Below, piece by piece: positions 1 through 4,860 of a DNA stretch of 5,270 bases (position 1 is the stretch's first letter; each line of letters begins with the position of its first letter). This DNA is from Syntrophaceae bacterium (GTDB taxonomy: Bacteria > Desulfobacterota > Syntrophorhabdia > Syntrophorhabdales > WCHB1-27), in contig PLSJ01000325.1 of the NCBI GenBank assembly GCA_003165115.1, positions 8,167 to 13,436 on the forward strand. The letters are read 5' to 3'. Position numbers and translations under genes: made by a program. The notes under the pieces are model-generated. The model worked only from the letters and a program-made list of their open reading frames with translations, searched no databases and was not told the origin of the DNA.

Positions 1-1
1 G

Positions 2-145
2 CGGAGGATTGCCGCCGCCAGGCGCTTCAAGGACGTCCTCGACATCGACCCCCGCCGGTACGAGATCTTCACGAAGTTCGAGGACGCCATCGATTGGCTT
101 TCCGATATCGAGGACGGCGCCGACAACCGAACGGGTAGGACCTGA
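2..145 (+). CDS. 3' end of a protein, possibly STAS/SpoIIAA-like (partial)
   Basis: Open reading frame that enters from the left edge and ends at TGA 143-145; the last 47 codons are visible. The visible protein looks genuine rather than random: a basic stretch (RRIAAARRF) is followed by alternating hydrophobic and charged residues (KDVLDID, RRYEIFTKF, EDAIDWL) and a short acidic and polar tail. The pattern of a strand ending in E-I-F, then a few residues and an amphipathic helix A-I-D-W-L resembles the C-terminal end of STAS-type or SpoIIAA-like domains. That is a resemblance only, since the diagnostic N-terminal part lies outside the window. It converges on the small minus-strand gene that follows, and its stop codon sits within the hairpin that separates them. 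It is probably coding; the product is uncertain. Confidence 0.5.
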   Translation, partial: RRIAAARRFKDVLDIDPRRYEIFTKFEDAIDWLSDIEDGADNRTGRT

Positions 146-171
146 CAGCGGGCCTCCCGGCCGGCTGTCGG
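142..171. terminator. Hairpin between convergent genes, possible bidirectional terminator
   Basis: An inverted repeat: GACAGC (144-149) pairs with GCTGTC (164-169), and after a G/G mismatch GGCC (151-154) pairs with GGCC (159-162) around a TCCC loop. A C-G and a T-G pair extend the base. It lies between the stop of the leftmost gene and the stop of the minus-strand small gene, where a shared terminator is expected. Neither side is followed by a T-run, so it is not a classical intrinsic terminator. It may act as a 3' end protector or with Rho. Confidence 0.5.
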
Positions 172-182
172 CGCAGGTGCGG

Positions 183-431
183 TTACGGCACTTCGTACTC
201 CCTGAGCATGACGACGTTCACGAGGGCCTTTGCGCACATCTCTCTCATCCATTCCGCTTCTTCGCGCTCCATGGGCGCGGACAGGTCGAAGGACTGGATG
301 CCCACGCGTAGAATGGGCACGTAACGCTTTTCTCCGTCGCGGAAAACCGTTCTCAGACCCGTGTACCTCTTGTACATACTCTTCTGCAGGACCGAGATCG
401 GTATTTCTTCTTCTGTCTTCAACTCTTGCAT
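183..431 (-). CDS. Conserved-looking hypothetical small protein (82 aa)
   Basis: I do not recognise this protein. It is soluble-looking, with no signal peptide and no membrane segment. Residues 1-20 are acidic then mixed (MQELKTEEEIPISVLQ). Residues 20-50 are basic and beta-like, with Y-K-R-Y-T-G-L-R and K-R-Y-V-P-I-L-R-V-G-I-Q. Residues 51-82 hold an acidic-amphipathic helix (MEREEAEWMREMCAKALVNVVML) and a short polar end. The ATG at 431 is chosen because GGAGGA (minus strand, 439-444) sits 7 bases upstream; a GTG at 446 in the same frame would lie on the ribosome binding site itself. The gene stands alone, convergent with the leftmost gene and divergent from rlpA, with a candidate promoter at 501-527. 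The good start signal and balanced composition argue for a real gene; function unknown. Confidence 0.75.
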   Translation of the reverse strand: MQELKTEEEIPISVLQKSMYKRYTGLRTVFRDGEKRYVPILRVGIQSFDLSAPMEREEAEWMREMCAKALVNVVMLREYEVP

Positions 432-438
432 ATACACT

Positions 439-444
439 TCCTCC
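439..444 (-). promoter_or_regulatory. Ribosome binding site fixing the start of the 82-aa gene
   Basis: On the minus strand this reads GGAGGA, 7 bases before the ATG at 431. It selects that ATG over the in-frame GTG at 446, which overlaps the site. Confidence 0.7.
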
Positions 445-453
445 ACTAATACT

Positions 454-468
454 GCCTGACCATCAGGC
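454..468. repeat. Short perfect inverted repeat in the leader of the 82-aa gene
   Basis: GCCTGA (454-459) and TCAGGC (463-468) form a perfect 6-bp inverted repeat around three bases. It lies between the candidate promoter and the ribosome binding site of the minus-strand gene, so it could be an operator or a small leader hairpin. At this length chance is not excluded. Confidence 0.4.
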
Positions 469-500
469 TTAGAACCTTCCTCCCCCTGACGCGTACAGGA

Positions 501-527
501 ATACTATGTTTGTTATCCCGATGTCAA
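501..527 (-). promoter_or_regulatory. Candidate sigma-70 promoter for the 82-aa gene
   Basis: On the minus strand a perfect TTGACA -35 box (plus-strand 522-527) is followed after 15 bases by TAGTAT (501-506), which matches the -10 consensus at four of six positions. Transcription would start near 493 and give a leader of about 60 bases. The spacer is shorter than the optimum of 17. Confidence 0.35.
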
Positions 528-554
528 TCAAAGAAAGACAAACCGCCGAAGAAA

Positions 555-644
555 CGTGACGGGCGCCTGGTGAAAAGCGAAGAGCGAAAAGGGGAAGAGA
601 AGGAAAATGAAAAATTCGCGCGCCGCATCTCCAGGCGCCTCACG
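555..644. repeat. Long inverted repeat enclosing a purine-rich segment
   Basis: The left arm CGTGA-cg-GGCGCCTGG (555-570) pairs with the right arm CCAGGCGCC-TCACG (631-644): 14 base pairs with only a 2-base bulge (560-561) in the left arm. The 60-base interior is strikingly purine-rich on the plus strand from 571 to about 615, with repeated GCGAA/GAGCGAAAAG-like words, and ends in a GC-rich block. Both candidate promoters of the divergent region fire away from this repeat, so it should not lie in the mature leader of either flanking gene. It could be a protein-binding site, a small RNA structure, or the remains of a small mobile or repetitive element. No target-site duplication was identified. 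Confidence 0.55.
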
Positions 645-664
645 GGGACCGCGCAAGAAAATCT

Positions 665-692
665 TTGACAAGGGGGCGGGATTATGCATAAA
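665..692 (+). promoter_or_regulatory. Candidate sigma-70 promoter for rlpA
   Basis: A perfect TTGACA -35 box (665-670) is followed after 16 bases by CATAAA (687-692), a four-of-six match to the -10 consensus. Transcription would start near 699, after the most upstream in-frame ATG of the rlpA frame (684). This supports a start further downstream. Confidence 0.4.
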
Positions 693-827
693 ATTCCTGG
701 CTCTATCCTTTTGATTCTTCGAGGAAACGTGGTGAGAAGGCTTTTGCCTCACGTCCAGGCCCCCTGCTCGTGCGCGCGCCCCTCGCCGGCGGCTGCGGGC
801 GCCGCAGGAAAAGAGGCCGGCCCGTCG

Positions 828-1763
828 ATGAGGACCGCCGCTGCGCGCTGCCTCATTCTGCCCCTCCTGCTGTCTCTTTCCGGGTGCGCCCTGTTCCAGA
901 AGACGCCGCCCGTCGTGCGTCCCGCCCCCGTCCGGCAGGTCACCGTGGCCAGGACCGAGCGGCCGGAACCCCCGGAGGTCATCCCGCCGGAGCCGCCTAA
1001 ACCGGATGCCGGGCCGCTCCTGCACAAGCACCGGCCGAAGGGCGGCCGGGGCAGGCCCCAGCCCCATCAGCCCGCCGACAAGACCCACTACCCCCTGCTT
1101 ACGGCCAACGGCTACGAGGAGAAGGGCATTGCATCCTGGTACGGACCCTCTTTCCAGGGACGCAGGACCTCCTGCGGCGAGGTCTTTGACATGCACAAAG
1201 TCTCGGCGGCCCACAAGCTGCTCCCCATGCACACCCGCATCCAGGTGACCAACCTCGAAAACGGCAAGGCCATCGACCTGACGGTGAACGACAGGGGACC
1301 TTATGTGACGGGCAGGGTCCTCGACCTCTCGTACGGCGCGGCGAAAGCCCTGGGCGTCGTCGACAAGGGCCTCGCAAGGGTCCGGATCTGCACGTTCGAC
1401 GCGCTCCCCGGCGAGAGAAACGGCGACCTCGCAGGCGTTTTCCTCATCCACATCGGCTCCTTCGAAAAGGAGGCGGACGCCCTCGTCCTGCTCAAGGACA
1501 TGAAATCCCTCAACTACAAGCCGTCGCTCCTGAAGGTGGTCACGTCGCACAGGGGCGGCGAGACGCGCTTCAGGGTGGAAGTGGGGCCGTACGGGTCGAT
1601 GTCGGCCGCGAACAGGGCGCACTCCAGGGTGATCGGCGACTACCCCTCGGCCTTCGTGGTCGCGCGACAAGACGAAGAGGTGCGCGTCGCCGCCAGCAGG
1701 TGGGGCACGCAACCGGCGCACGCCGACCTCCGGGAGCGCGGGAGCCTTCCTTTGCGGCAATAA
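828..1763 (+). CDS. rlpA: RlpA-type septal ring lytic transglycosylase lipoprotein with SPOR domain
   Basis: RlpA proteins are outer-membrane lipoproteins that cleave denuded glycan strands in septal peptidoglycan. This one has 311 residues. Residues 1-20 form a lipoprotein signal with lipobox L-S-G-C, so Cys20 would be lipidated. Residues 21 to about 92 are a Pro/Arg/Lys-rich tether. The double-psi beta-barrel spans about 95-188, with G-I-A-S-W-Y-G at 100-106 and the motif V-N-D-R-G-P. Glu118, His129 and Asp155 have the same spacing as the residues I recall as catalytic in the Pseudomonas aeruginosa enzyme (Glu120, His131, Asp157), so it is probably active. A SPOR domain (about 203-278) begins VFLIHIGSF and would bind septal glycans. 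The ATG at 828 puts the signal peptide at the N-terminus, with the purine-rich AAGAGG 11 bases upstream. GTG 732 has a closer GAGG but would place 32 residues ahead of the signal. A terminator follows, so it is probably transcribed alone. Confidence 0.93.
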   Translation: MRTAAARCLILPLLLSLSGCALFQKTPPVVRPAPVRQVTVARTERPEPPEVIPPEPPKPDAGPLLHKHRPKGGRGRPQPHQPADKTHYPLLTANGYEEKGIASWYGPSFQGRRTSCGEVFDMHKVSAAHKLLPMHTRIQVTNLENGKAIDLTVNDRGPYVTGRVLDLSYGAAKALGVVDKGLARVRICTFDALPGERNGDLAGVFLIHIGSFEKEADALVLLKDMKSLNYKPSLLKVVTSHRGGETRFRVEVGPYGSMSAANRAHSRVIGDYPSAFVVARQDEEVRVAASRWGTQPAHADLRERGSLPLRQ

Positions 1764-1793
1764 TCCGGGGGTCGCCGGACGCCAATTTTTTCT
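1764..1793 (+). terminator. Intrinsic terminator of rlpA
   Basis: Right after the stop codon, TCCGG (1764-1768) can pair with CCGGA (1775-1779). Alternatively GGGTC (1769-1773) pairs with GAC-g-CC (1778-1783) around a GCCG loop. The second form ends two bases before a run of six T (1786-1791) followed by CTT, as in a Rho-independent terminator. It separates rlpA from the TRAP operon. Confidence 0.7.
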
Positions 1794-1814
1794 TCCTGAC
1801 AGCACAAAATTTCC

Positions 1815-1829
1815 TTGCTTTGAAAGCAA
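1815..1829. promoter_or_regulatory. Perfect palindrome, candidate operator of the TRAP operon
   Basis: TTGCTTT-G-AAAGCAA is a perfect 7-1-7 inverted repeat. Its centre (1822) lies about 42 bases before the transcription start predicted from the -10 box, so it overlaps the -35 region, which itself is poor. That position suits either an activator contacting RNA polymerase or a repressor blocking it. The cognate regulator is not in the window. Confidence 0.55.
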
Positions 1830-1835
1830 TTCATG

Positions 1836-1849
1836 AGGTAGAGTTACCT
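1836..1849. repeat. Second short inverted repeat in the TRAP promoter
   Basis: AGGTA (1836-1840) and TACCT (1845-1849) are inverted around GAGT, in the spacer and touching the extended -10. The centre is about 20.5 bases, or two helical turns, from the centre of the upstream palindrome. The two sequences differ, so binding by one protein is not implied. Confidence 0.35.
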
Positions 1850-1857
1850 GGTATAAT
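1849..1857 (+). promoter_or_regulatory. Extended -10 promoter of the TRAP operon
   Basis: TGGTATAAT matches the extended -10 form (TGn plus a perfect TATAAT at 1852-1857). No good -35 box is found at 16-18 bases; TTCATG at 1830-1835 is the nearest. Transcription would begin near 1864, giving a leader of about 32 bases. A weak -35 with a palindrome over it suggests regulated expression. Confidence 0.65.
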
Positions 1858-1883
1858 AAATGACCTGGTTAACGGATTCGGTT

Positions 1884-1891
1884 AAAGGAGG
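1884..1891 (+). promoter_or_regulatory. Ribosome binding site of dctP
   Basis: AAAGGAGG lies 4 bases before ATG 1896 and selects it over the in-frame ATG at 1860, which would fall ahead of the predicted transcription start. Confidence 0.8.
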
Positions 1892-1895
1892 AGCT

Positions 1896-2921
1896 ATGAG
1901 ACATTTACGCATGGCCTGTCTTCTTGTGCTCGCCGCCTTCGTGGTCACGATGATGACGGCCACGGCAGGTTCGGCACAGGAGAAAGTGATTCAGCTCAGG
2001 TTTTCGACTTTCTTTCCGCCCAGTCACGAATGCGCGAAAGTCACGGAAGCGTGGTGCAAAGAGGTGGAAAAGCGGACGAACGGCAAGGTGAAGGTGCGCC
2101 ACTATACGGGCGCGACGCTGACGGCCCCGGCCCAGACCTACGACAGCGTCGTCCAGGGCGTCTGCGACGTGGGTAACATGGTCCTCGGCTATACGATGGG
2201 AAAATTCCCGCTGACCGAGGTCCTCGACTACCCCCTCGGATATCCGAGCAGCAACGTCGCGACCCACCTCTCGAACGCCTACTACGCCAAGTTCAAGCCG
2301 AAGGAATTCGACGAGGTCAAGGTAATGTATTTCCACAACCAGCCGCCGGGAATCCTCCACACGCGGACGCCGGTGACCAAGCTCGAAGACCTGAAGGGAA
2401 AGAAAATAAGGACCTTCGGATCGAACGCGGAATTCATGAAGCTCCTGGGCGGCACGCCGGTGGCGATGCCCATGGGCGACGCGTATGACGCGATATCGAA
2501 GGGCGTCGCCGACGGCGCCATGCTCGCGTACGAGGCGCTGGAGGGCTGGAAGCTGGGCGAAGTAATCAAGAGCAGCACGGAAGACTACGGGACGGCCTAC
2601 ACGGCGGTTTTCCTCGTCGCCATGAACAAGGCCAAATGGAACAGCATAGCCCCGGCCGAGCAGAAGATCATCGAGCAGATCAACCAGGAATGGATAGAGA
2701 AACAGGCGAAGGTCTGGGACGCCATCGACGAGTCGGGAAAGAATTACTCCGTCAAGAGGGGCAACAAGGTCATCAGGCTTACGGCCGAAGAGAACGCGAG
2801 ATGGGTTGCGAAGGCCCAGCCGCTGTTCGACGAGTACGTGGGCAAGATGAAGGCAAAAGGGCTTCCCGGCCAGGAAGTGCTGGTATTCTGCCGCGATTAC
2901 CTCAAGGCACATCCGAAGTAG
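1896..2921 (+). CDS. TRAP transporter substrate-binding protein (DctP family)
   Basis: Periplasmic receptor of a tripartite ATP-independent periplasmic transporter, 341 residues, normal for the family. Residues 1-27 are a Sec signal peptide (basic MRHLR, hydrophobic core, likely cleavage after Ala27 in AGSA). The mature part has the DctP fold markers: an N-terminal strand LRFSTFFPPSH, then P-A-Q-T-Y-D-S-V-V-Q-G-V-C-D-V at 78-92. The central signature is E-D-L-K-G-K-K-I-R at 164-172, followed by L-G-G-T-P-V-A-M-P-M-G-D-A-Y at 184-197 and G-V-A-D-G at 203-207. Arg172 lies where the family carries its carboxylate-binding arginine (Arg147 of SiaP); Arg157 may be a second ligand residue. This supports an organic acid ligand, but not which one. 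The mature protein holds four cysteines (46, 54, 90, 332), which may allow a disulfide. It is the first gene of the operon, with its own regulated-looking promoter. Confidence 0.93.
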   Translation: MRHLRMACLLVLAAFVVTMMTATAGSAQEKVIQLRFSTFFPPSHECAKVTEAWCKEVEKRTNGKVKVRHYTGATLTAPAQTYDSVVQGVCDVGNMVLGYTMGKFPLTEVLDYPLGYPSSNVATHLSNAYYAKFKPKEFDEVKVMYFHNQPPGILHTRTPVTKLEDLKGKKIRTFGSNAEFMKLLGGTPVAMPMGDAYDAISKGVADGAMLAYEALEGWKLGEVIKSSTEDYGTAYTAVFLVAMNKAKWNSIAPAEQKIIEQINQEWIEKQAKVWDAIDESGKNYSVKRGNKVIRLTAEENARWVAKAQPLFDEYVGKMKAKGLPGQEVLVFCRDYLKAHPK

Positions 2922-2948
2922 CGCACGCCGGCTGAAGAAAAGTTTCAC

Positions 2949-2991
2949 GATACGGGGGGGGAGGACGCATCCTTTGCGACTCCCCTGTATC
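2949..2991 (+). promoter_or_regulatory. Long hairpin between dctP and dctQ genes
   Basis: GATACG (2949-2954) pairs with TGTATC (2986-2991), including one G-T pair. GGG (2955-2957) pairs with CCC, GAG (2961-2963) with CTC (2980-2982), and CGCA (2966-2969) with TGCG (2975-2978) around TCCTT. The surplus of an eight-G run (2954-2961) bulges out or slips. No T-run follows, so it is unlikely to stop most transcription. It may block 3' exonucleases and stabilise the dctP message. Confidence 0.55.
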
Positions 2992-2997
2992 ACTATC

Positions 2998-3004
2998 GGA
3001 GGAG
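2998..3004 (+). promoter_or_regulatory. Ribosome binding site of dctQ
   Basis: GGAGGAG is followed by TG and then ATG 3007, the same GGAGGAG-n2-ATG layout as before dctP. It fixes the start; a TTG at 2974 in the same frame lies inside the hairpin and is not favoured. Confidence 0.7.
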
Positions 3005-3006
3005 TG

Positions 3007-3492
3007 ATGAGAGCGTTTCTTGCGGTCGTTAAAACAATAAGCGGTTGGATGAACGGGCTTGCCGCCGTGGTCCTCTTCCTCATGATGATGCTCACCGTGT
3101 GCGACGTGGTCCTGCGCGCCGTCGGCAAATCGATCACGGGCACCTACGAGCTCGTGGCGATCGCCGGGGCTATCGTGGTGGGCTTCGCGGTGGCGCAGAC
3201 GTCCTGGGACAAGGGCCATATATTCGTCGATTTCCTCATAGAGAACCGGTCTCCCGCAGTGAAGAACACCGTGAACACCTTAACGAGGATTGTGGGCATT
3301 CTCATCTTCGCCCTGCTCTCGTGGAACCTTTTCCTGAAGGCGAACCATCTGTACACGAGCGGCGAGGTTTCCATGACGCTCCACATACCCTATTATCCCG
3401 CCTGCTACGGTTTGGCCTTCTGTTTCCTGGTCGAATGCTTTGTCCTGGTAGCCGACATCATCAGGCTCGGTATAACGGAGAATAACGCATGA
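3007..3492 (+). CDS. TRAP transporter small permease subunit (DctQ family)
   Basis: Inner-membrane small subunit of the TRAP transporter, 161 residues, the usual size. Four hydrophobic segments are visible at about 13-36, 47-66, 91-112 and 131-152, the classic DctQ topology. Family-type motifs include C-D-V-V-L-R-A-V-G-K-S-I-T-G-T-Y-E-L-V at 32-50, W-D-K-G-H-I at 67-72 after the second segment, and H-I-P-Y-Y-P at 126-131 before the fourth. DctQ subunits pair with DctM and help dock the loaded binding protein. The gene is separate from the large subunit rather than fused to it. Its stop overlaps the dctM start by four bases, so the two are probably translationally coupled, which fits equal subunit amounts. 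Confidence 0.92.
   Translation: MRAFLAVVKTISGWMNGLAAVVLFLMMMLTVCDVVLRAVGKSITGTYELVAIAGAIVVGFAVAQTSWDKGHIFVDFLIENRSPAVKNTVNTLTRIVGILIFALLSWNLFLKANHLYTSGEVSMTLHIPYYPACYGLAFCFLVECFVLVADIIRLGITENNA
3477..3480 (+). promoter_or_regulatory. Ribosome binding site of dctM inside the end of dctQ
   Basis: GGAG lies 8 bases before ATG 3489, within the last codons of dctQ. With the ATGA overlap this points to coupled translation, possibly by re-initiation. Confidence 0.55.
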
Positions 3493-4790
3493 ACGAAGTG
3501 ACTATAGGTATCATAGGATGCATCCTGATGCTGGGGCTCTTCCTCACCGGGATGGAGCTCGCCGTGGGAATGACCGTAATCGGCTTCGTGGGGTACGCCA
3601 TGATCGTCTCGACCCACGCCGCCATGAACATACTGGCGAACGACTTCTATGACTCCCTGGAGTCATACGGCATGACGGTCGTGCCCCTCTTCGTGCTGAT
3701 GGGACAGATCGCCTTCAACGCGGGGATCGCAAAAAGGCTCTACGACTGCGCCCACAAGTTCCTCGGACACATACCCGGCGGGCTTGCCATGGCCACGGTC
3801 GTCGGAGCGACGATCTTCAAGGCCATTTCCGGTTCCATCGTCGCCACGTCGGCGACGTTCGCGAGCGTTGCCGTGCCCGAGATGGACAGGTTCGGCTATG
3901 CCAAGAAGCTCTCCACGGGCATCGTCGCGACGGTGGGCACCCTTGGCGTGCTCATACCGCCGAGCGTCACCCTGATTCTCCTCGGCCTCATCACGCAGCA
4001 GTCGATAGGCAAGCTCTTCCTCGCGGGCATTGTGCCCGGCCTGATGCTCGCCCTCTTCTACACGGTCGTGATCCTGGGATGGGCGCGCATCAATCCCGCC
4101 ATCGGACCGGCGAGCCAAAAGTTTCCGTGGGACGAGCGGCTAAAATCACTCCCCGCGGTGCTGTGGCCCCTGCTGATCTTCGTGGTAATCATGGGCGGCC
4201 TCCTGAAGGGCTTTTTTACGCCGACGGAGGCGGGCAGCATCGGCACCTTCGCGGTCCTAATACTCTGCCTCGTGAAGCGGGACATAGGCTTCGCCGGCAT
4301 CAGGCAATCGTTCGCCGAGGCCCTGCGCACGTCGTGCATGGTGCTCATGATCGTCGCCTCTTCCATGGTGCTCGGCCACTTCGTCGCCGTCACGGACATA
4401 CCCATGGCCGTCGCGGAGTGGGTCGTGAAGCTGCCCATCCATCGCCATATCATCATGGGGCTCATCTTCTGCATCTATCTGATCGGCGGCTCGGTCATCG
4501 ACGACCTTGCGTTCATGATCCTCGCCACGCCGATCTTCTTCCCCGCCATCACGTCCCTGGGGTACGACCCGATATGGGCGTGTATCATGGTCTCGCTGAC
4601 GGTCTGTATAGGCTCGGTTATCCCGCCGGTGGCGATGCCGGTCTTCGTGGTCAAGAATATCACGAAGGTGCCGATGGGCGTCATTTACAGCGGCGTCTAT
4701 CCTTTCCTGATCGCCCTGGTCATCTGCGTGATGCTGCTCTTTGCTTTTCCCGCGCTGGTGCTGTACGTGCCGTCGGTATTCATGAAGTAG
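3489..4790 (+). CDS. TRAP transporter large permease subunit (DctM family)
   Basis: The transport subunit, 433 residues, of normal length, with about a dozen hydrophobic segments. It carries the DctM hallmarks in order: V-V-P-L-F-V-L-M-G at 64-72, I-S-G-S-I-V-A-T-S-A at 113-122 with V-P-E-M at 129-132, and T-L-G-V-L-I-P-P-S at 151-159. These are followed by S-I-G-K-L-F-L-A-G-I-V-P-G at 172-184, T-P-T-E-A-G-S at 244-250, I-D-D-L-A-F-M-I-L-A-T-P at 337-348 and I-G-S-V-I-P-P-V at 374-381. The paired I-P-P re-entrant-like motifs in the two halves (156-158 and 378-380) reflect the internal repeat of this ion-transporter-like fold. The family moves substrate with sodium or proton gradients rather than ATP. 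It works with the DctP and DctQ proteins encoded just upstream. No truncation or frameshift is seen. Confidence 0.94.
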   Translation: MNEVTIGIIGCILMLGLFLTGMELAVGMTVIGFVGYAMIVSTHAAMNILANDFYDSLESYGMTVVPLFVLMGQIAFNAGIAKRLYDCAHKFLGHIPGGLAMATVVGATIFKAISGSIVATSATFASVAVPEMDRFGYAKKLSTGIVATVGTLGVLIPPSVTLILLGLITQQSIGKLFLAGIVPGLMLALFYTVVILGWARINPAIGPASQKFPWDERLKSLPAVLWPLLIFVVIMGGLLKGFFTPTEAGSIGTFAVLILCLVKRDIGFAGIRQSFAEALRTSCMVLMIVASSMVLGHFVAVTDIPMAVAEWVVKLPIHRHIIMGLIFCIYLIGGSVIDDLAFMILATPIFFPAITSLGYDPIWACIMVSLTVCIGSVIPPVAMPVFVVKNITKVPMGVIYSGVYPFLIALVICVMLLFAFPALVLYVPSVFMK

Positions 4791-4843
4791 GAGGGACGGA
4801 TACGGGGCCGTACCGGTGATTCGCTCCGCAATGATAAACAGAT

Positions 4844-4850
4844 AAGGAGG
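4844..4850 (+). promoter_or_regulatory. Ribosome binding site of the acyl-CoA dehydrogenase gene
   Basis: AAGGAGG lies 10 bases before ATG 4861, a slightly long but workable spacing. The 70 bases after the dctM stop hold no clear terminator or promoter, so the gene is probably co-transcribed with the transporter. Confidence 0.65.
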
Positions 4851-4860
4851 ACAGAGAGAT

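Larger units (their letters stand above)
432..827. other. Divergent intergenic region without a convincing gene
   Basis: About 400 bases between the start of the 82-residue protein and the start of rlpA. It contains, in order, the leader and candidate promoter of the minus-strand gene, the long inverted repeat, a candidate plus-strand promoter and a leader of about 128 bases before rlpA. The rlpA frame stays open upstream to an ATG at 684, but that segment encodes no plausible signal peptide or domain. No tRNA or known RNA gene was recognised. Confidence 0.55.

Noticed and set aside
607..714. Possible 35-codon plus-strand gene ahead of rlpA, with an AGAAGG-like sequence before its ATG
   Set aside because: Spacing to the purine-rich sequence is very short. 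The frame overlaps the right arm of the inverted repeat and the candidate rlpA promoter, and the peptide has no recognisable features.
1801..1822. Possible sigma-54 promoter (CAGCAC ... TTGCTTT)
   Set aside because: The distance between the -24-like and -12-like elements is wrong (9 bases rather than 5 between CAC and TTGC), and the GG of the -24 element is absent.
528..1829. Long minus-strand open frame opposite rlpA (433 codons)
   Set aside because: Its translation is low-complexity and rich in Arg, Gly, Pro and Ala, with no recognisable domain. It mirrors a clear rlpA gene, as expected from third-position GC bias.
1905..3143. Long minus-strand open frame opposite dctP and the start of dctQ (412 codons)
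   Set aside because: It lies entirely opposite confidently identified genes, crosses their boundary and has an Arg/His/Leu-rich, featureless translation.
4791..4860. Terminator or separate promoter between dctM and the acyl-CoA dehydrogenase gene
   Set aside because: TACGG-GG-CCGTA (about 4801-4812) leaves too small a loop for a strong hairpin and has no T-run. No paired -35/-10 boxes were found.
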